NCBI GenBank assembly: GCA_022508375.1
Contig: JAFLVJ010000003.1
Location: 62,001 to 126,000 of the forward strand
Length of the DNA: 64,000 nucleotides
DNA from: Clostridiales bacterium
GTDB taxonomy: Bacteria > Bacillota > Clostridia > Christensenellales > CAG-314
Direction of reading: 5' to 3'
Part shown: one piece after another, positions 16,949 to 26,119 of the stretch
Layout: each line of letters starts with the position of its first letter
Position numbering within the stretch: the stretch's first letter is position 1
The notes under the pieces: model-generated
The model's database searches: none
What the model was told of the DNA's origin: nothing
The model's input: only the letters and a program-made list of their open reading frames with translations
Position numbers and translations under genes: made by a program

Positions 16949-17006
16949 AAATGTGACTCCTCGTAAAAAACTTTTGCCCGCATTACGCGATGAATGTACT
17001 TTCGAA

Positions 17007-19367
17007 CTATTTTGTTTTGTACACCAGTTCCACCGTACTACCGGCATAAACGGTAATTTCGAAATCTTTACCTTTGATTTTTTTCTTATCTACAGATGTT
17101 GCCTTGACAAGCTTCTTAACGTAGTCGGGCAGATACAAATGTATGTGCGCTTCCTTTTTGCTTTCCAGCTTGACTGTCAGTCTGCCCTTGTCGCTATCCT
17201 GTATTGCTGATACGACAACGTTGTTTTCCGCAACAAATTGACTGAACTTGATATTGCTCCATCCGTCGGGAATTGCAGGGAAAATCCTGACTATTTCGCC
17301 GCTTGAATACATAAGCATTTGCTGTACCACGTGCGTAAACGTCATATTGACGTTGAGTTGAATGGGAACTTCCGTTCCGCTACCGCATACGCCCATGTTT
17401 CGCCAGTCCTTATCGACGAAAGCGAGGTTATTCATCATGCAACCGCGCACCGCGCTTGTAAGACAGGAATATGCCCCGTTACCGTCGGCAAGTCGAGCAA
17501 AAACTGCACCCAGTACCGTCATATTGTAGCTATTTTGAGAGGAGGTTTCGTCCTTCTTTTTTTGCGCCGTGGTACGGTACTTATCTACAGTTTCGGCATC
17601 GGACAGCCAACTGACTTCGTCGCCGAAGTAAGCAGGATACAGCGTACCGTTGGATACGCCTGTGTAGTCAACGGATACTATGGAGTTGATAAATTCCTTA
17701 AAAGCTCCGTCGCTTGAGGTTTGCTTAACGGGCATAGCGTCCAGTAGCTTTTGCCAAGCGGCAACGTTGCCCTTAATATTGTGAATCTTGCAAGCTTCGA
17801 TGAGGTTAGTAAGTAAGTCCTTCGCCAAGTCGAAATCCAAGACGCTGTTTTTCGCAATCACAGGACGATCGGTAAAGTTGCTGTGCTCCGAAAGTCTCAA
17901 CGGTAACGCCGTGGGACTTATTTCCAACCCTTCGTCGCCGAACTTGATATAGTCAACGTAAAACGCCGCAACTTCCTTCATGAAGGGAATGAGCCTGTTT
18001 TTCAAAAACTTGGTGTTTTGACTGACTTTTGCGTACTTGTAGTACAAATTAGCCAAGAATGCCGCACAGCCGGAGTAATGCACCGCAAGCACGTCCGTAC
18101 TGCCCAGTCTTCCGGTATTGGGAGCGGCAACGACAGGCACCACTACGCCACGGCAACCGAATATACGCTGAGCGTTGTTGCGGTAATCGTCGAGGTTATT
18201 CCAAAAATACTCGAACGTGCGCTCCATGTAGGGGAGCATGTTACCCTGCAACATGTGCATATAATTCATTTGCATTTCACCACTTGCCGTTGCAAACGAC
18301 CTAGCGGGCAAGTAACTTCCGTTCCACAATCCGACGGGCGAAAATACTTCCGCTTTACCCTCGTCTGTCATGCAGGCAACGGACAGATATCTGCCGTACT
18401 TGTAAATCAACTCCGTAAGTTTGGAGGGCATCGAACCCGTTTCCGCTTCCAGTAGCATTTGTTCGATACTTTGCTCCTGCTCCTTGCCTAACTCGACAGT
18501 TGCGCTGTTGAACAGCTTGGAGTGAATTGACGCGTGCGGTTTGAAAAGCTTTTCGTAGCCGTCCTTAATGAGGGTCAGTTGCCCCTTGAGCTCGGAAATT
18601 TCGCGATCGCGAATACTGTTGACAAAAGTTTTGACAAGTATCAACAGTGACTGCGCGCGAGATATTTCAACGTGGTCGCTTTCCGCGCGAATACTTCCAC
18701 CCAATATATACACTTTCGCCACCGCGCCGAAATCGGCACCGTTATCGGGATTGCGCGCGGCAAAAGTAACGAACTGTCTGTCATATTTGGCTTCGACAGC
18801 TTCAAGTTGGTTGACAGCTTCAATGCTTTCGGGTAACGACACGCTGAGTTTAAGCGAAATGAAACCGCCGCCCTGTTTCGTCACGCGGTAAGCCACAAGA
18901 CCGTCCGCACGTGACACGAAAACACTGCGCTTGTACTTGGTGTCTGCTACAGCATACGACACCGTTGCTTCGCCGTTTTCCATATCCAGACAGCGCATAT
19001 AATCCTGCGTTTGTCCCGATTGCGAAAAAGTCATGTTAAACTGACAGACGGGTAAGGGATACTCCACGTGCGGTCGAAAGTTCCTTTGCAAAAGCGCCTT
19101 GGGCAATACGTCCTGCGCCCCCAAAAAGTCACCATCTTCGATACGCTGTTTCGTTTCCTCGATTCTGTCGGAAATGTCAGGTACTACCGTGGTATGACCC
19201 TTCCAGGATAGCGCTACGTCGTTGAGAAGTATTTTTTCCTCACAAGCTCCGCCAAATACGTTTGCTCCCAATTTGCCGTTGCCTAGATACAGCCCTTCGC
19301 GCCATAACTCCGTCCACCAACGTGAAGGCGTGTTAAATTTTAAAACGTTTGCGTTCTTTTCAGCCAT
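17007..19367 (-). CDS. Glycoside hydrolase family 95-like enzyme (alpha-fucosidase/galactosidase type)
   Basis: 786 aa; AAAGGTG lies 6 nt before the ATG. The N-terminus (RWWTELWREGLYLGNGKLGANVFGG, EEKILLNDVALSWKG) is the GH95 N-terminal beta-sandwich pattern, the middle is an alpha/alpha toroid with FGCRGVVVPV and STDVLAVHYSG, and the C-terminus ends in SGEIVRIFPAIPDGW followed by a beta domain. Family members release alpha-1,2-fucose or L-galactose from host or plant glycans. No signal peptide, so it would act on imported oligosaccharides. Several expected active-site residues cannot be checked by eye, and the sequence is divergent. Confidence 0.78.
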   Translation of the reverse strand: MAEKNANVLKFNTPSRWWTELWREGLYLGNGKLGANVFGGACEEKILLNDVALSWKGHTTVVPDISDRIEETKQRIEDGDFLGAQDVLPKALLQRNFRPHVEYPLPVCQFNMTFSQSGQTQDYMRCLDMENGEATVSYAVADTKYKRSVFVSRADGLVAYRVTKQGGGFISLKLSVSLPESIEAVNQLEAVEAKYDRQFVTFAARNPDNGADFGAVAKVYILGGSIRAESDHVEISRAQSLLILVKTFVNSIRDREISELKGQLTLIKDGYEKLFKPHASIHSKLFNSATVELGKEQEQSIEQMLLEAETGSMPSKLTELIYKYGRYLSVACMTDEGKAEVFSPVGLWNGSYLPARSFATASGEMQMNYMHMLQGNMLPYMERTFEYFWNNLDDYRNNAQRIFGCRGVVVPVVAAPNTGRLGSTDVLAVHYSGCAAFLANLYYKYAKVSQNTKFLKNRLIPFMKEVAAFYVDYIKFGDEGLEISPTALPLRLSEHSNFTDRPVIAKNSVLDFDLAKDLLTNLIEACKIHNIKGNVAAWQKLLDAMPVKQTSSDGAFKEFINSIVSVDYTGVSNGTLYPAYFGDEVSWLSDAETVDKYRTTAQKKKDETSSQNSYNMTVLGAVFARLADGNGAYSCLTSAVRGCMMNNLAFVDKDWRNMGVCGSGTEVPIQLNVNMTFTHVVQQMLMYSSGEIVRIFPAIPDGWSNIKFSQFVAENNVVVSAIQDSDKGRLTVKLESKKEAHIHLYLPDYVKKLVKATSVDKKKIKGKDFEITVYAGSTVELVYKTK

Positions 19368-19434
19368 AATTCACCTTTCTTGTAAAAACTCCGCAATTAC
19401 TGCGCAGTCCTTGCAAACAAATTTTCCCATATAC

Positions 19435-19463
19435 ATTCTAGCAAAAAATTGACAACGTGTCTA
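19435..19463 (-). promoter_or_regulatory. Promoter of the GH95-purC unit
   Basis: TAGACA (19458-19463), 17-nt spacer, TAGAAT (19435-19440) on the minus strand. Confidence 0.55.
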
Positions 19464-19538
19464 TAAAGTTTATCAAGTAAAATATAATTTATTAAAAGAA
19501 TAAATAGCCACACTACCGTTCACTATTGCAACAGTGCA

Positions 19539-19569
19539 TAAAAAAGGATTTGCGATTAGTCGCAAATCC
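19539..19569 (-). terminator. Terminator of the glgC-glgD-glgA-pdp-S51 operon
   Basis: Nine-bp perfect stem GGATTTGCG/CGCAAATCC with a 6-nt loop and six T residues after it on the minus strand. Confidence 0.93.
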
Positions 19570-19593
19570 CGTGCGTTTTAGTGAAATGGGTGC

Positions 19594-20247
19594 TTATTTC
19601 ACCACTTCCACATTACCCATAACGGTAACCTTACCATCTTCAATTAGCAGACCGCCCTCGTGCCACATTTGATAAACGGGCAAAGCCAATTGTTTTACCG
19701 CGCGCGCAGTACACTGCTTTTGCACGTCCGTTGCAAGGTAATGAACCTCCAAGTCCAATCCTTTTACAAGCGCCAAGCCTTGCCATATACCGTAACTGTC
19801 GTAGTCTTCATCCGGCGTTATGTGATACGTTTCAAGCTGTAACATTGCGCCTGCCGACGCGCCCATAACCGTGCCGTTGAAGCTCTTGACAGCGTCAACT
19901 ATTCCCAATTGACGCATACGCGCAATGGCTTTTTCCGGCATGCCACCGGTAAAGAACAGCATGTCGGCATTGCGAATTAAAGCAAGGTGATTGCCACCGT
20001 CGTACGGATTGAGCCAAGCTATATCTTTTTCGTCGTAACCGTAGGACAAAAATGGTCGCAAGATATTGTCGTACTTTTCGCCGCCCTTGCCGTAGATGGA
20101 CAGGAAACTGTCGTTATCCCACGCTTGCGTTTCTCGATATGCCAACGGAAGTATCAAAACGCGCGGCTTGGGTGCAAAAATCCTGTTCAAATGCGGTCGC
20201 GCCCAGTCGCCGTCAAAGTTGTAGTAATTGAGTAAAACGTTTATCAT
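19594..20247 (-). CDS. Peptidase S51-family protein
   Basis: 217 aa from the ATG at 20247, which overlaps the pdp stop (TGATG). GASAGAM holds the nucleophilic serine (about residue 131) in the elbow typical of dipeptidase E and cyanophycinase, and FFTGGMP near 100 is the second family motif. Expected to cut dipeptides, often with an N-terminal aspartate. Last gene of the glycogen synthesis operon; a link to that pathway is not obvious. Confidence 0.82.
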   Translation of the reverse strand: MINVLLNYYNFDGDWARPHLNRIFAPKPRVLILPLAYRETQAWDNDSFLSIYGKGGEKYDNILRPFLSYGYDEKDIAWLNPYDGGNHLALIRNADMLFFTGGMPEKAIARMRQLGIVDAVKSFNGTVMGASAGAMLQLETYHITPDEDYDSYGIWQGLALVKGLDLEVHYLATDVQKQCTARAVKQLALPVYQMWHEGGLLIEDGKVTVMGNVEVVK

Positions 20248-21560
20248 CAATATAACTCCACGCCGTCCTTGTGTACGTAGGCGTATGCAATCTTATGTTC
20301 GGGAATCGGCTTTCTGCCAATGGTTATGGCATTTGCAATAAGGCTCTTGGCTTCGTCCAATCCTTTGCCGTTGTGATACACTTCGCACAGCACGTCGCCC
20401 TTATTAACCTTGCTACCAAGTTGCACTTTCATAATTACGCCAACGGAGAAGTCGATACTGTCGGTTTTTTGCATGCGACCGCCACCCATGTGCGTAACCG
20501 CCCTACCGATATCGGCTGCAACCATGTGTGTGACGTAACCGCTCTTGTCCGCTACAACCACGTCCTTGGTTCCTATAACGAACTTTTCGGGGTGCAGTAT
20601 GTAACTTGCGTCACCGTGTTGCGCCTCCACCATTTCGGCGAATTTATTAAGCGCCTTGCCACTGTCGATAGCGTCCTGAAATGCAACTTCGGCGGATGCT
20701 AACGTGTATTTGCCCGTCAAGGCAAGCAGGCGCAACGCCACTTCCTTTATTTCGTAATAAAGACGGTTTTTCTTTCCGTTCAACACTTCCACTATGCCTA
20801 TAATTTCCAGACTGTTACCGACGTGGTCGGACAACGGCTGTTGCATATCGGTAATTAACGCCCCAATGCGTTTGCCTGCAAGAGTTCCGATTGTTACCAT
20901 CTTCTTGGCAAGCTCCAACGCGCTCTTGGGGTTGGGCATGAATGCTCCGCTACCGTACTTGACGTCAAGTAGTATTGTGTCGGAGCCGGAAGCAAGTTTT
21001 TTGCTCATGATGCTTGCACAAATTAACGGAATGGAATTGACCGTACCCGTCACATCACGCAAAGCATAAAACTTTTTGTCGGCGGGAGCAAGGTTGGCTG
21101 TTTGACCGATTACCGCGCATCCCACGGATTTAACTACGTTAAAAAATTCTTCTTCCGAAAGTGCCGTATCGAAGTTGGGGATACTTTCCAACTTGTCGAT
21201 TGTTCCACCCGTAAAGCCCAATCCTCTACCGCTCATCTTAGCGACGTAAACGCCACAGCATGCCAGTATCGGAGCAAGCGCAAGCGTCGTGCTGTCGCCG
21301 ATTCCACCTGTGGAATGTTTGTCAACAACCGTACCGCCCAATGCAGACATATCTACAACGTCGCCACTGTGTAACATTGCGTTTGTCATGGCGAAGGTTT
21401 CGTTATCCGTCATGCCGTTTAGCAATATTGCCATCAAGAGGGGCGATATCTGATAGTCGGGAATCGAACCGTCAGTAAAGCCGTTAACGAAAAAGTTTAT
21501 TTCCTCAACGGTAAGTTCTTGCTTGTTCTTTTTCTTCTCGATTATATCAATGATTGTCAT
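20247..21560 (-). CDS. pdp: Pyrimidine-nucleoside phosphorylase
   Basis: 437 aa. The glycosyltransferase family 3 signature is complete: VVDKHSTGGIGDSTTLALAP near residue 80, KMSGRGLGFTGGTIDKLES near 105, and the C-terminal PYNP domain with VGVIMKVQLGSKVNKGDVL. It splits uridine, thymidine or deoxyuridine with phosphate, giving (deoxy)ribose-1-phosphate. AGGAG lies 6 nt before the ATG, inside the end of glgA, which it overlaps by 14 nt. Fourth gene of the glgC operon. Confidence 0.95.
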   Translation of the reverse strand: MTIIDIIEKKKNKQELTVEEINFFVNGFTDGSIPDYQISPLLMAILLNGMTDNETFAMTNAMLHSGDVVDMSALGGTVVDKHSTGGIGDSTTLALAPILACCGVYVAKMSGRGLGFTGGTIDKLESIPNFDTALSEEEFFNVVKSVGCAVIGQTANLAPADKKFYALRDVTGTVNSIPLICASIMSKKLASGSDTILLDVKYGSGAFMPNPKSALELAKKMVTIGTLAGKRIGALITDMQQPLSDHVGNSLEIIGIVEVLNGKKNRLYYEIKEVALRLLALTGKYTLASAEVAFQDAIDSGKALNKFAEMVEAQHGDASYILHPEKFVIGTKDVVVADKSGYVTHMVAADIGRAVTHMGGGRMQKTDSIDFSVGVIMKVQLGSKVNKGDVLCEVYHNGKGLDEAKSLIANAITIGRKPIPEHKIAYAYVHKDGVELY

Positions 21561-22986
21561 ATATTCTCCTGTAAAGTTCCTCGTACTGCTGAGCGGACTT
21601 GTTCCAACTGAAATCCGTTGTGGCGGCCTTCAATGCAAGTGCGCTCCACTCCTTTTCGTTGCGGTAAAGATTCAGGGCTTGATTGAGTACGTAAAGCATG
21701 TCGTGCGCGTTGTAGTTGGCAAAGGTAAATCCGTTGCCCTCTGCACCGTACGCCTTAATACTGTCCTTAAGTCCGCCCGTTTCGCGAACGATAGCAACCG
21801 TTGCGTAACGTGAGGCTATCATCTGCGACAGTCCGCAAGGCTCGCTCTTGGAGGGCATCAAGAACATATCCGCTCCGGAGTATATCTTGCGCGAAAGGTC
21901 GGAGTTAAAGGTAATTGCCGAAGCAACCTTGTCGGGATACCTCTTGGCAAGCTCACTAAAATACTGCTCGTACTCCCATTCGCCCGTGCCAAGCAAAACA
22001 AATTGCATATCCTGTTGCAATGCTTCCTCTATTACCGTCTTAACCAGATCAAATCCCTTGTGTTGAGCAAGACGTGAAATCATCGCAACAATGGGAGTCT
22101 TGGAATTGACGGGCAGATTGAGCATTTTTTGCAACCCAGCCTTACAAACTGCCTTGTTTGTCAGATCCTCTGCCGAATAGTTGGCAAATAATGCGCTATC
22201 AGTTGCGGGGTCGTAGTAGTCGGTGTCGATTCCGTTGAGTATTCCGCAAAGCTTGTGCTCGTTGCGACGCACGATAAGGTCCAGTCCGTGCGAATAGTAG
22301 TCGTACTTGATTTCCTGCGCGTAGGACGGGGATACTGTCGAAAAATAATCGCACAGTTCTATTGCGCCCTTCATGAGGTTTAGCGCGCCCTGATACTCGA
22401 CGTAGTTGCTGTAATTGCGTGAAATACCGAACAGGCTTTCAAGTAATCCCAGGTCGTACTTGCCTTGATACTCGATGTTGTGAATAGTAAACAGCGCCTT
22501 GATATCTTGGTAGTTTACGTAGTGGCAGTACTCTGTCTTAAGATACAGTAGCGCCAACGCCGCTTGCCAATCGTGACAGTGCATTACATCTGGGTAGAAA
22601 TTAACAAACCCCATTGTATCCAACGCCGCCTTACCGAAGAATGCAAATCGCTCGCCGTCGTCGTAGTACCCGTAAAGCCCGTGGCGCTTGAAATAGTACT
22701 CGTTGTCAACAAAGTAGTAGGTAACGCCCTCCAGCACGTAGCGGAAAATCCCGCAGTACTGCTTACGCCAAGAAAAACTGACGGAAAAGTTACCCATGTA
22801 TTCCATTTTGTCGCGGTACACCTGCTTGATATCCTGATACAGGGGCAATATTACCCGCACATCGTAACGCTTGGTCTTGACAAGCGCCTTGGATAAGGAA
22901 CCCACCACTTCGGCAAGACCGCCCGTTGCAATAAAGGGAGCCGCCTCGCTTGCCACAAACAAAATTTTCTTTTTCGCAACTCTCAT
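21547..22986 (-). CDS. glgA: Glycogen synthase (ADP-glucose type), GT5
   Basis: 479 aa from the ATG at 22986 (AGAGGA upstream). KILFVASEAAPFIATGGLAEVVGSL holds the KxGGL-like ADP-glucose loop (here TGGL). HDWQAAL near 140, FTIHNIEYQG near 165, LNGIDTDYYDP near 240 and MPSKSEPCGLSQMIASRYATVAIVRETGGL near 375 (the catalytic E-x7-E region) complete the family pattern. It extends alpha-1,4-glucan chains. Third gene of the operon, 10 nt after glgD. Confidence 0.95.
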   Translation of the reverse strand: MRVAKKKILFVASEAAPFIATGGLAEVVGSLSKALVKTKRYDVRVILPLYQDIKQVYRDKMEYMGNFSVSFSWRKQYCGIFRYVLEGVTYYFVDNEYYFKRHGLYGYYDDGERFAFFGKAALDTMGFVNFYPDVMHCHDWQAALALLYLKTEYCHYVNYQDIKALFTIHNIEYQGKYDLGLLESLFGISRNYSNYVEYQGALNLMKGAIELCDYFSTVSPSYAQEIKYDYYSHGLDLIVRRNEHKLCGILNGIDTDYYDPATDSALFANYSAEDLTNKAVCKAGLQKMLNLPVNSKTPIVAMISRLAQHKGFDLVKTVIEEALQQDMQFVLLGTGEWEYEQYFSELAKRYPDKVASAITFNSDLSRKIYSGADMFLMPSKSEPCGLSQMIASRYATVAIVRETGGLKDSIKAYGAEGNGFTFANYNAHDMLYVLNQALNLYRNEKEWSALALKAATTDFSWNKSAQQYEELYRRIYDNH

Positions 22987-22996
22987 AATTATCCTC

Positions 22997-24112
22997 TTAT
23001 AACATTGTACCCTTCGCAATGAAGTAGGGAAGTTCGGCGCAACCGGAAAGCGTACGCCTGTCGCTGATTACTACGTTTTTGTCGGTAATGACTGCGTCCA
23101 ACTTGACGTTGGAGCCAATGATTGTCTTTTGCATGACGACGGAGTTTTTAATAACGCTACCCTTGCCCACCTTGACGCCACGGAACAGAATACTGTTTTC
23201 CACCGTTCCTTCGATGGTACAACCGTCAGCAATTAGGGAGTTGTTGACAACGGCGCCCTCAAGATATCTTGTAGGAGCGGAGTCGCCCACTTTGGTGTAG
23301 ATATCGCGCGCTCCGTACAACTCGTCGCGAACCTTTTTGTCCAGTTGCTCCATGCTGTGCTTATAGTAGCCCTGCAATGAGTCGATTGCTGCGTAGTACC
23401 CGTTGAACTTATAACCGAAGATACGCATATCTTCCACATTCTTTGCCAGTATGTCTCTGCTAAAGCTGGTGTGGCCGTGCTCTAGCGCGCGTTGCATGAG
23501 ATCCAACAGATATTCGCGCTTAATAATCATGACGTTGATGTACAGGTTAACCTTCGTCTTGCCGTTGAGTTTGGGAGTAATGTTAATATGTTTTACCCTA
23601 CTTTTCTTGTCCGTGTCCAGCGTGATATAGTAGTGAGCGTCGATACTTTTTTGCTCGCTGTACGCCATAGTTATATCGGCGTCGTTTTCCTCATGGAAGC
23701 GCAACATATCCGCAATGTCCATGCGCGCAACGCCGTCGCAGTCATAAATAACCACGTATTCCTCGCGACGACTTGCCAAAAATCCCGATACAGCCATCAG
23801 CGCTTCCAGACGCGTCGTGTAGGGTTTTTCCATGTCGTTACTGTAGGGTGGGAGCAAAATTATACCGCCGCCCTTACGCGCAAGATCCCAATCCTTACCG
23901 CTACCGAGGTGGTCGATAAGCGATTGATAGTTGCTCTTGGTGCTGATGCCAACTGCGGTTATCCCCGCATTGACCATGTTGGAAAGAGCAAAGTCAACAA
24001 GACGGTAACGTCCTGCAAAAGGAATAGACGCCATGGTCCTGCGCTTTGAAAGTTCGGGTATGTTTTTTTCCTGTATATTAGAGAAAATGATTCCTAACGT
24101 CGAATTAGCCAT
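22997..24112 (-). CDS. glgD: GlgD, regulatory-type ADP-glucose pyrophosphorylase subunit
   Basis: 371 aa. The nucleotidyltransferase-like N-terminal domain starts LGIIFSNIQEKNIPELSKRRTMASIPFAGRYRLVDFALSN, where the GGxGxRL loop of GlgC is replaced, as in GlgD proteins of Firmicutes. The C-terminal part is a left-handed beta-helix (TVENSILFRGVKVGKGSVIKNSVV). GlgD pairs with GlgC and raises its activity. It starts 3 nt after glgC. Confidence 0.94.
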   Translation of the reverse strand: MANSTLGIIFSNIQEKNIPELSKRRTMASIPFAGRYRLVDFALSNMVNAGITAVGISTKSNYQSLIDHLGSGKDWDLARKGGGIILLPPYSNDMEKPYTTRLEALMAVSGFLASRREEYVVIYDCDGVARMDIADMLRFHEENDADITMAYSEQKSIDAHYYITLDTDKKSRVKHINITPKLNGKTKVNLYINVMIIKREYLLDLMQRALEHGHTSFSRDILAKNVEDMRIFGYKFNGYYAAIDSLQGYYKHSMEQLDKKVRDELYGARDIYTKVGDSAPTRYLEGAVVNNSLIADGCTIEGTVENSILFRGVKVGKGSVIKNSVVMQKTIIGSNVKLDAVITDKNVVISDRRTLSGCAELPYFIAKGTML

Positions 24113-24115
24113 TTT

Positions 24116-25309
24116 TTATTCCCCCTTTACGTCACTGTCAAGCATTGCTCCGCCCTTTACATTAGCGCCTGCGCCGATTTTTATACCTGCGCCAAGCACG
24201 GCAATACCTGTTGCTTTGGACCTTTCTTCGCCGACGGTGGCGGCTTCTATTACGACGTTTTCGTCAACGATGGAGTAGTTGACCGTAGCTCCCGCCTTGA
24301 TTACCGTGTTAGCCATTATTACGCTGTCGCGCACTACTGCGCCTTTTTCCACCACCACGTTGCAGCTTAGCACCGAACGTTCTACCAGACCGTCAATTTC
24401 GCAACCCGGCGCCATAAGTGAATTGACAACCTTTCCCGTGTTGCCTACGTACACAGGGGGAGCAAGCGCGCTACGCGAGTGAATCTTCCAATCGGGGTCG
24501 GCAACATCGAAAACAGGCTCCGCGCCAAGTAAATCCATGTTGGACTCCCACAGAGAGGATATCGTTCCAACGTCTTTCCAGTAGCCCTTGAAAATGTAAC
24601 TGTACATTTTTTCACCGGCGTTGAGCATTGCAGGCAAAACGTCCTTACCGAAATCCTTGCTGGATGATGGGTTTTTCTCGTCCGCCTCCAGATAGCTGAA
24701 CAGCTTGTCCGCGGTGAATATGTATATACCCATCGACGCAAGATTGCTCTTGGGTATCTTGGGTTTTTCCTCAAATTGATATATCGAACCGTCGTCCTTA
24801 ACGTTGAGTATGCCGAAACGCGACGCTTCTTCGATGGGGACTTCGATTGCGGCAATGGTACACGCTGCACCCGTCTTTTTGTGAGTGGCAAGCATCTTGG
24901 CGTAATCCATCTTGTAAATGTGATCGCCCGAAAGTATCAGCACGTAATCGGGATTGTACTTGCGCATGAAACTCATGTTTTGGTAAATTGCGTTTGCCGT
25001 GCCTTCAAACCAGGATGACTTTTTCTTGGCTTGATATGGCGACAAAATGTGTACACCGCCAAACGCGCGGTCCAAATCCCACGGCTGTCCGTTACCGACG
25101 TATTCGTTGAGTTCCAAAGGTTCGTATTGCGTCAAAACGCCCACCGTGTCAATTCCCGAGTTGATACAGTTGCTAAGCGGGAAATCGATAATACGGTACT
25201 TTCCGCCAAATGGAACTGCAGGCTTTGCAATGTTGTTGGTGAGTGCGTACAGCCTACTGCCCTGTCCGCCTGCAAGAAGCATTGCAACACATTCCTTTTT
25301 TCTTTGCAT
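24116..25309 (-). CDS. glgC: Glucose-1-phosphate adenylyltransferase (ADP-glucose pyrophosphorylase)
   Basis: 397 aa from the ATG at 25309 with GGAGGA upstream. [33 protein letters not shown] is the catalytic GGxGxRL loop and sugar-phosphate pattern; [11 protein letters not shown] near 130 holds the catalytic Asp; FEEKP near 200 binds glucose-1-phosphate. The C-terminal beta-helix runs from about 300. It makes ADP-glucose, the committed step of glycogen synthesis. First gene of the operon. Confidence 0.96.
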   Translation of the reverse strand: MQRKKECVAMLLAGGQGSRLYALTNNIAKPAVPFGGKYRIIDFPLSNCINSGIDTVGVLTQYEPLELNEYVGNGQPWDLDRAFGGVHILSPYQAKKKSSWFEGTANAIYQNMSFMRKYNPDYVLILSGDHIYKMDYAKMLATHKKTGAACTIAAIEVPIEEASRFGILNVKDDGSIYQFEEKPKIPKSNLASMGIYIFTADKLFSYLEADEKNPSSSKDFGKDVLPAMLNAGEKMYSYIFKGYWKDVGTISSLWESNMDLLGAEPVFDVADPDWKIHSRSALAPPVYVGNTGKVVNSLMAPGCEIDGLVERSVLSCNVVVEKGAVVRDSVIMANTVIKAGATVNYSIVDENVVIEAATVGEERSKATGIAVLGAGIKIGAGANVKGGAMLDSDVKGE

Positions 25310-25361
25310 AAACGTCCTCCTGTAATTAACTACTTCTTGTACAATATTTACATACGCAATG

Positions 25362-25390
25362 AGTATATCACAATATTTCATATATTTCCA
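25362..25390 (-). promoter_or_regulatory. Extended -10 promoter of the glgC operon
   Basis: TGATATACT (25362-25370) gives an extended -10 on the minus strand; a weak -35, TGGAAA (25385-25390), is 17 nt upstream. The leader is about 50 nt. Confidence 0.5.
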
Positions 25391-25422
25391 TAGGATATTG
25401 AAAATTTTACGCAAGTAATACA

Positions 25423-25455
25423 ACAAAAAAAGCTCTCTTTTTATTCAAAGAGAGC
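25423..25455 (-). terminator. Terminator of the dinB-yolD unit
   Basis: Nine-bp perfect stem GCTCTCTTT/AAAGAGAGC with a 6-nt loop and seven T residues on the minus strand. The stem includes the stop codon of the YolD-like gene. Confidence 0.92.
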
Positions 25456-25858
25456 CGTTAGGTAAAGATATATCGTAAACGTCGTCAAATGAAACGGTAA
25501 GATTGTTGTCCAAGATAAGCTTGCGCTCGATTTCGGAAAGTTTTTTCAGGCGCGCTTCTACCGTAAGATACGCACCGCCTGCCTTTTTGCCGTCGGGAAC
25601 AAAGTACACTATTTTTACAAGCGGACGTTCGCCAACAGTTTCCTTTAGCAACAGCAGTTTTTCGTTGATTTCTTCCACGCGCGTCCCTTCAAGCAAATAT
25701 TTCTCGTCTGTAAGGCGCGCCACTTCCTCTATTTCATCGTCGTAGCCCTTCAATGCGGCAAAGGGTGAAAACTGCGCCGCTCGGTCGTAGTTGGACATAT
25801 GGGGGCGATTTTTTGACACGTGATGAGGTAAATTTATGATATCGTCGTAATTGTTCAT
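25445..25858 (-). CDS. YolD-like protein
   Basis: 137 aa. DIINLPHHVSKNRPHMSNYDRAAQFSPFAALKGYDDEI is the conserved N-terminus of a YolD-like family that commonly sits next to Y-family polymerases in Clostridia, with a C-terminal beta domain (KIVYFVPDGKKAGGAYLTVEA). It may assist or control translesion synthesis. Downstream of the polymerase gene; a family 1 repeat lies between them. The stop codon is inside the terminator stem. Confidence 0.8.
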   Translation of the reverse strand: MNNYDDIINLPHHVSKNRPHMSNYDRAAQFSPFAALKGYDDEIEEVARLTDEKYLLEGTRVEEINEKLLLLKETVGERPLVKIVYFVPDGKKAGGAYLTVEARLKKLSEIERKLILDNNLTVSFDDVYDISLPNGSL

Positions 25859-25994
25859 GTCACTCCTTTATTTGTAACTTGTAATTACGTGAAGTTTCTC
25901 GCATTTGCTTGGAGTTGAGATAAGTCTAGTTGGGCAGTTGGTTAAGCGTACTGAGGTTATGATGCGTAATAATCAAAATATAATATATTTTCAC

Positions 25995-26119
25995 AGTGAG
26001 TGGCTAGAAGCGAGGTAGGCGAGGCGCACGCGGCCTGACCGAAGGGAGCGTACTAGGCGTACGTGACCGAGGGCAAACGCAAGTGGAACAAAGCATACCG
26101 AAGTTTATAGCCGCTCACT
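25995..26119 (+). repeat. Dispersed repeat family 1, copy C
   Basis: About 125 nt. Terminal arms AGTGAGTGGCTA (25995-26006) and TAGCCGCTCACT (26108-26119) pair over 12 positions with one G-T pair. Central hairpin CGTAC-TAGGC-GTACG. Flanked by two TGACCGA-type direct motifs. The right arm contains the stop codon of the Y-family polymerase gene. Confidence 0.8.
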
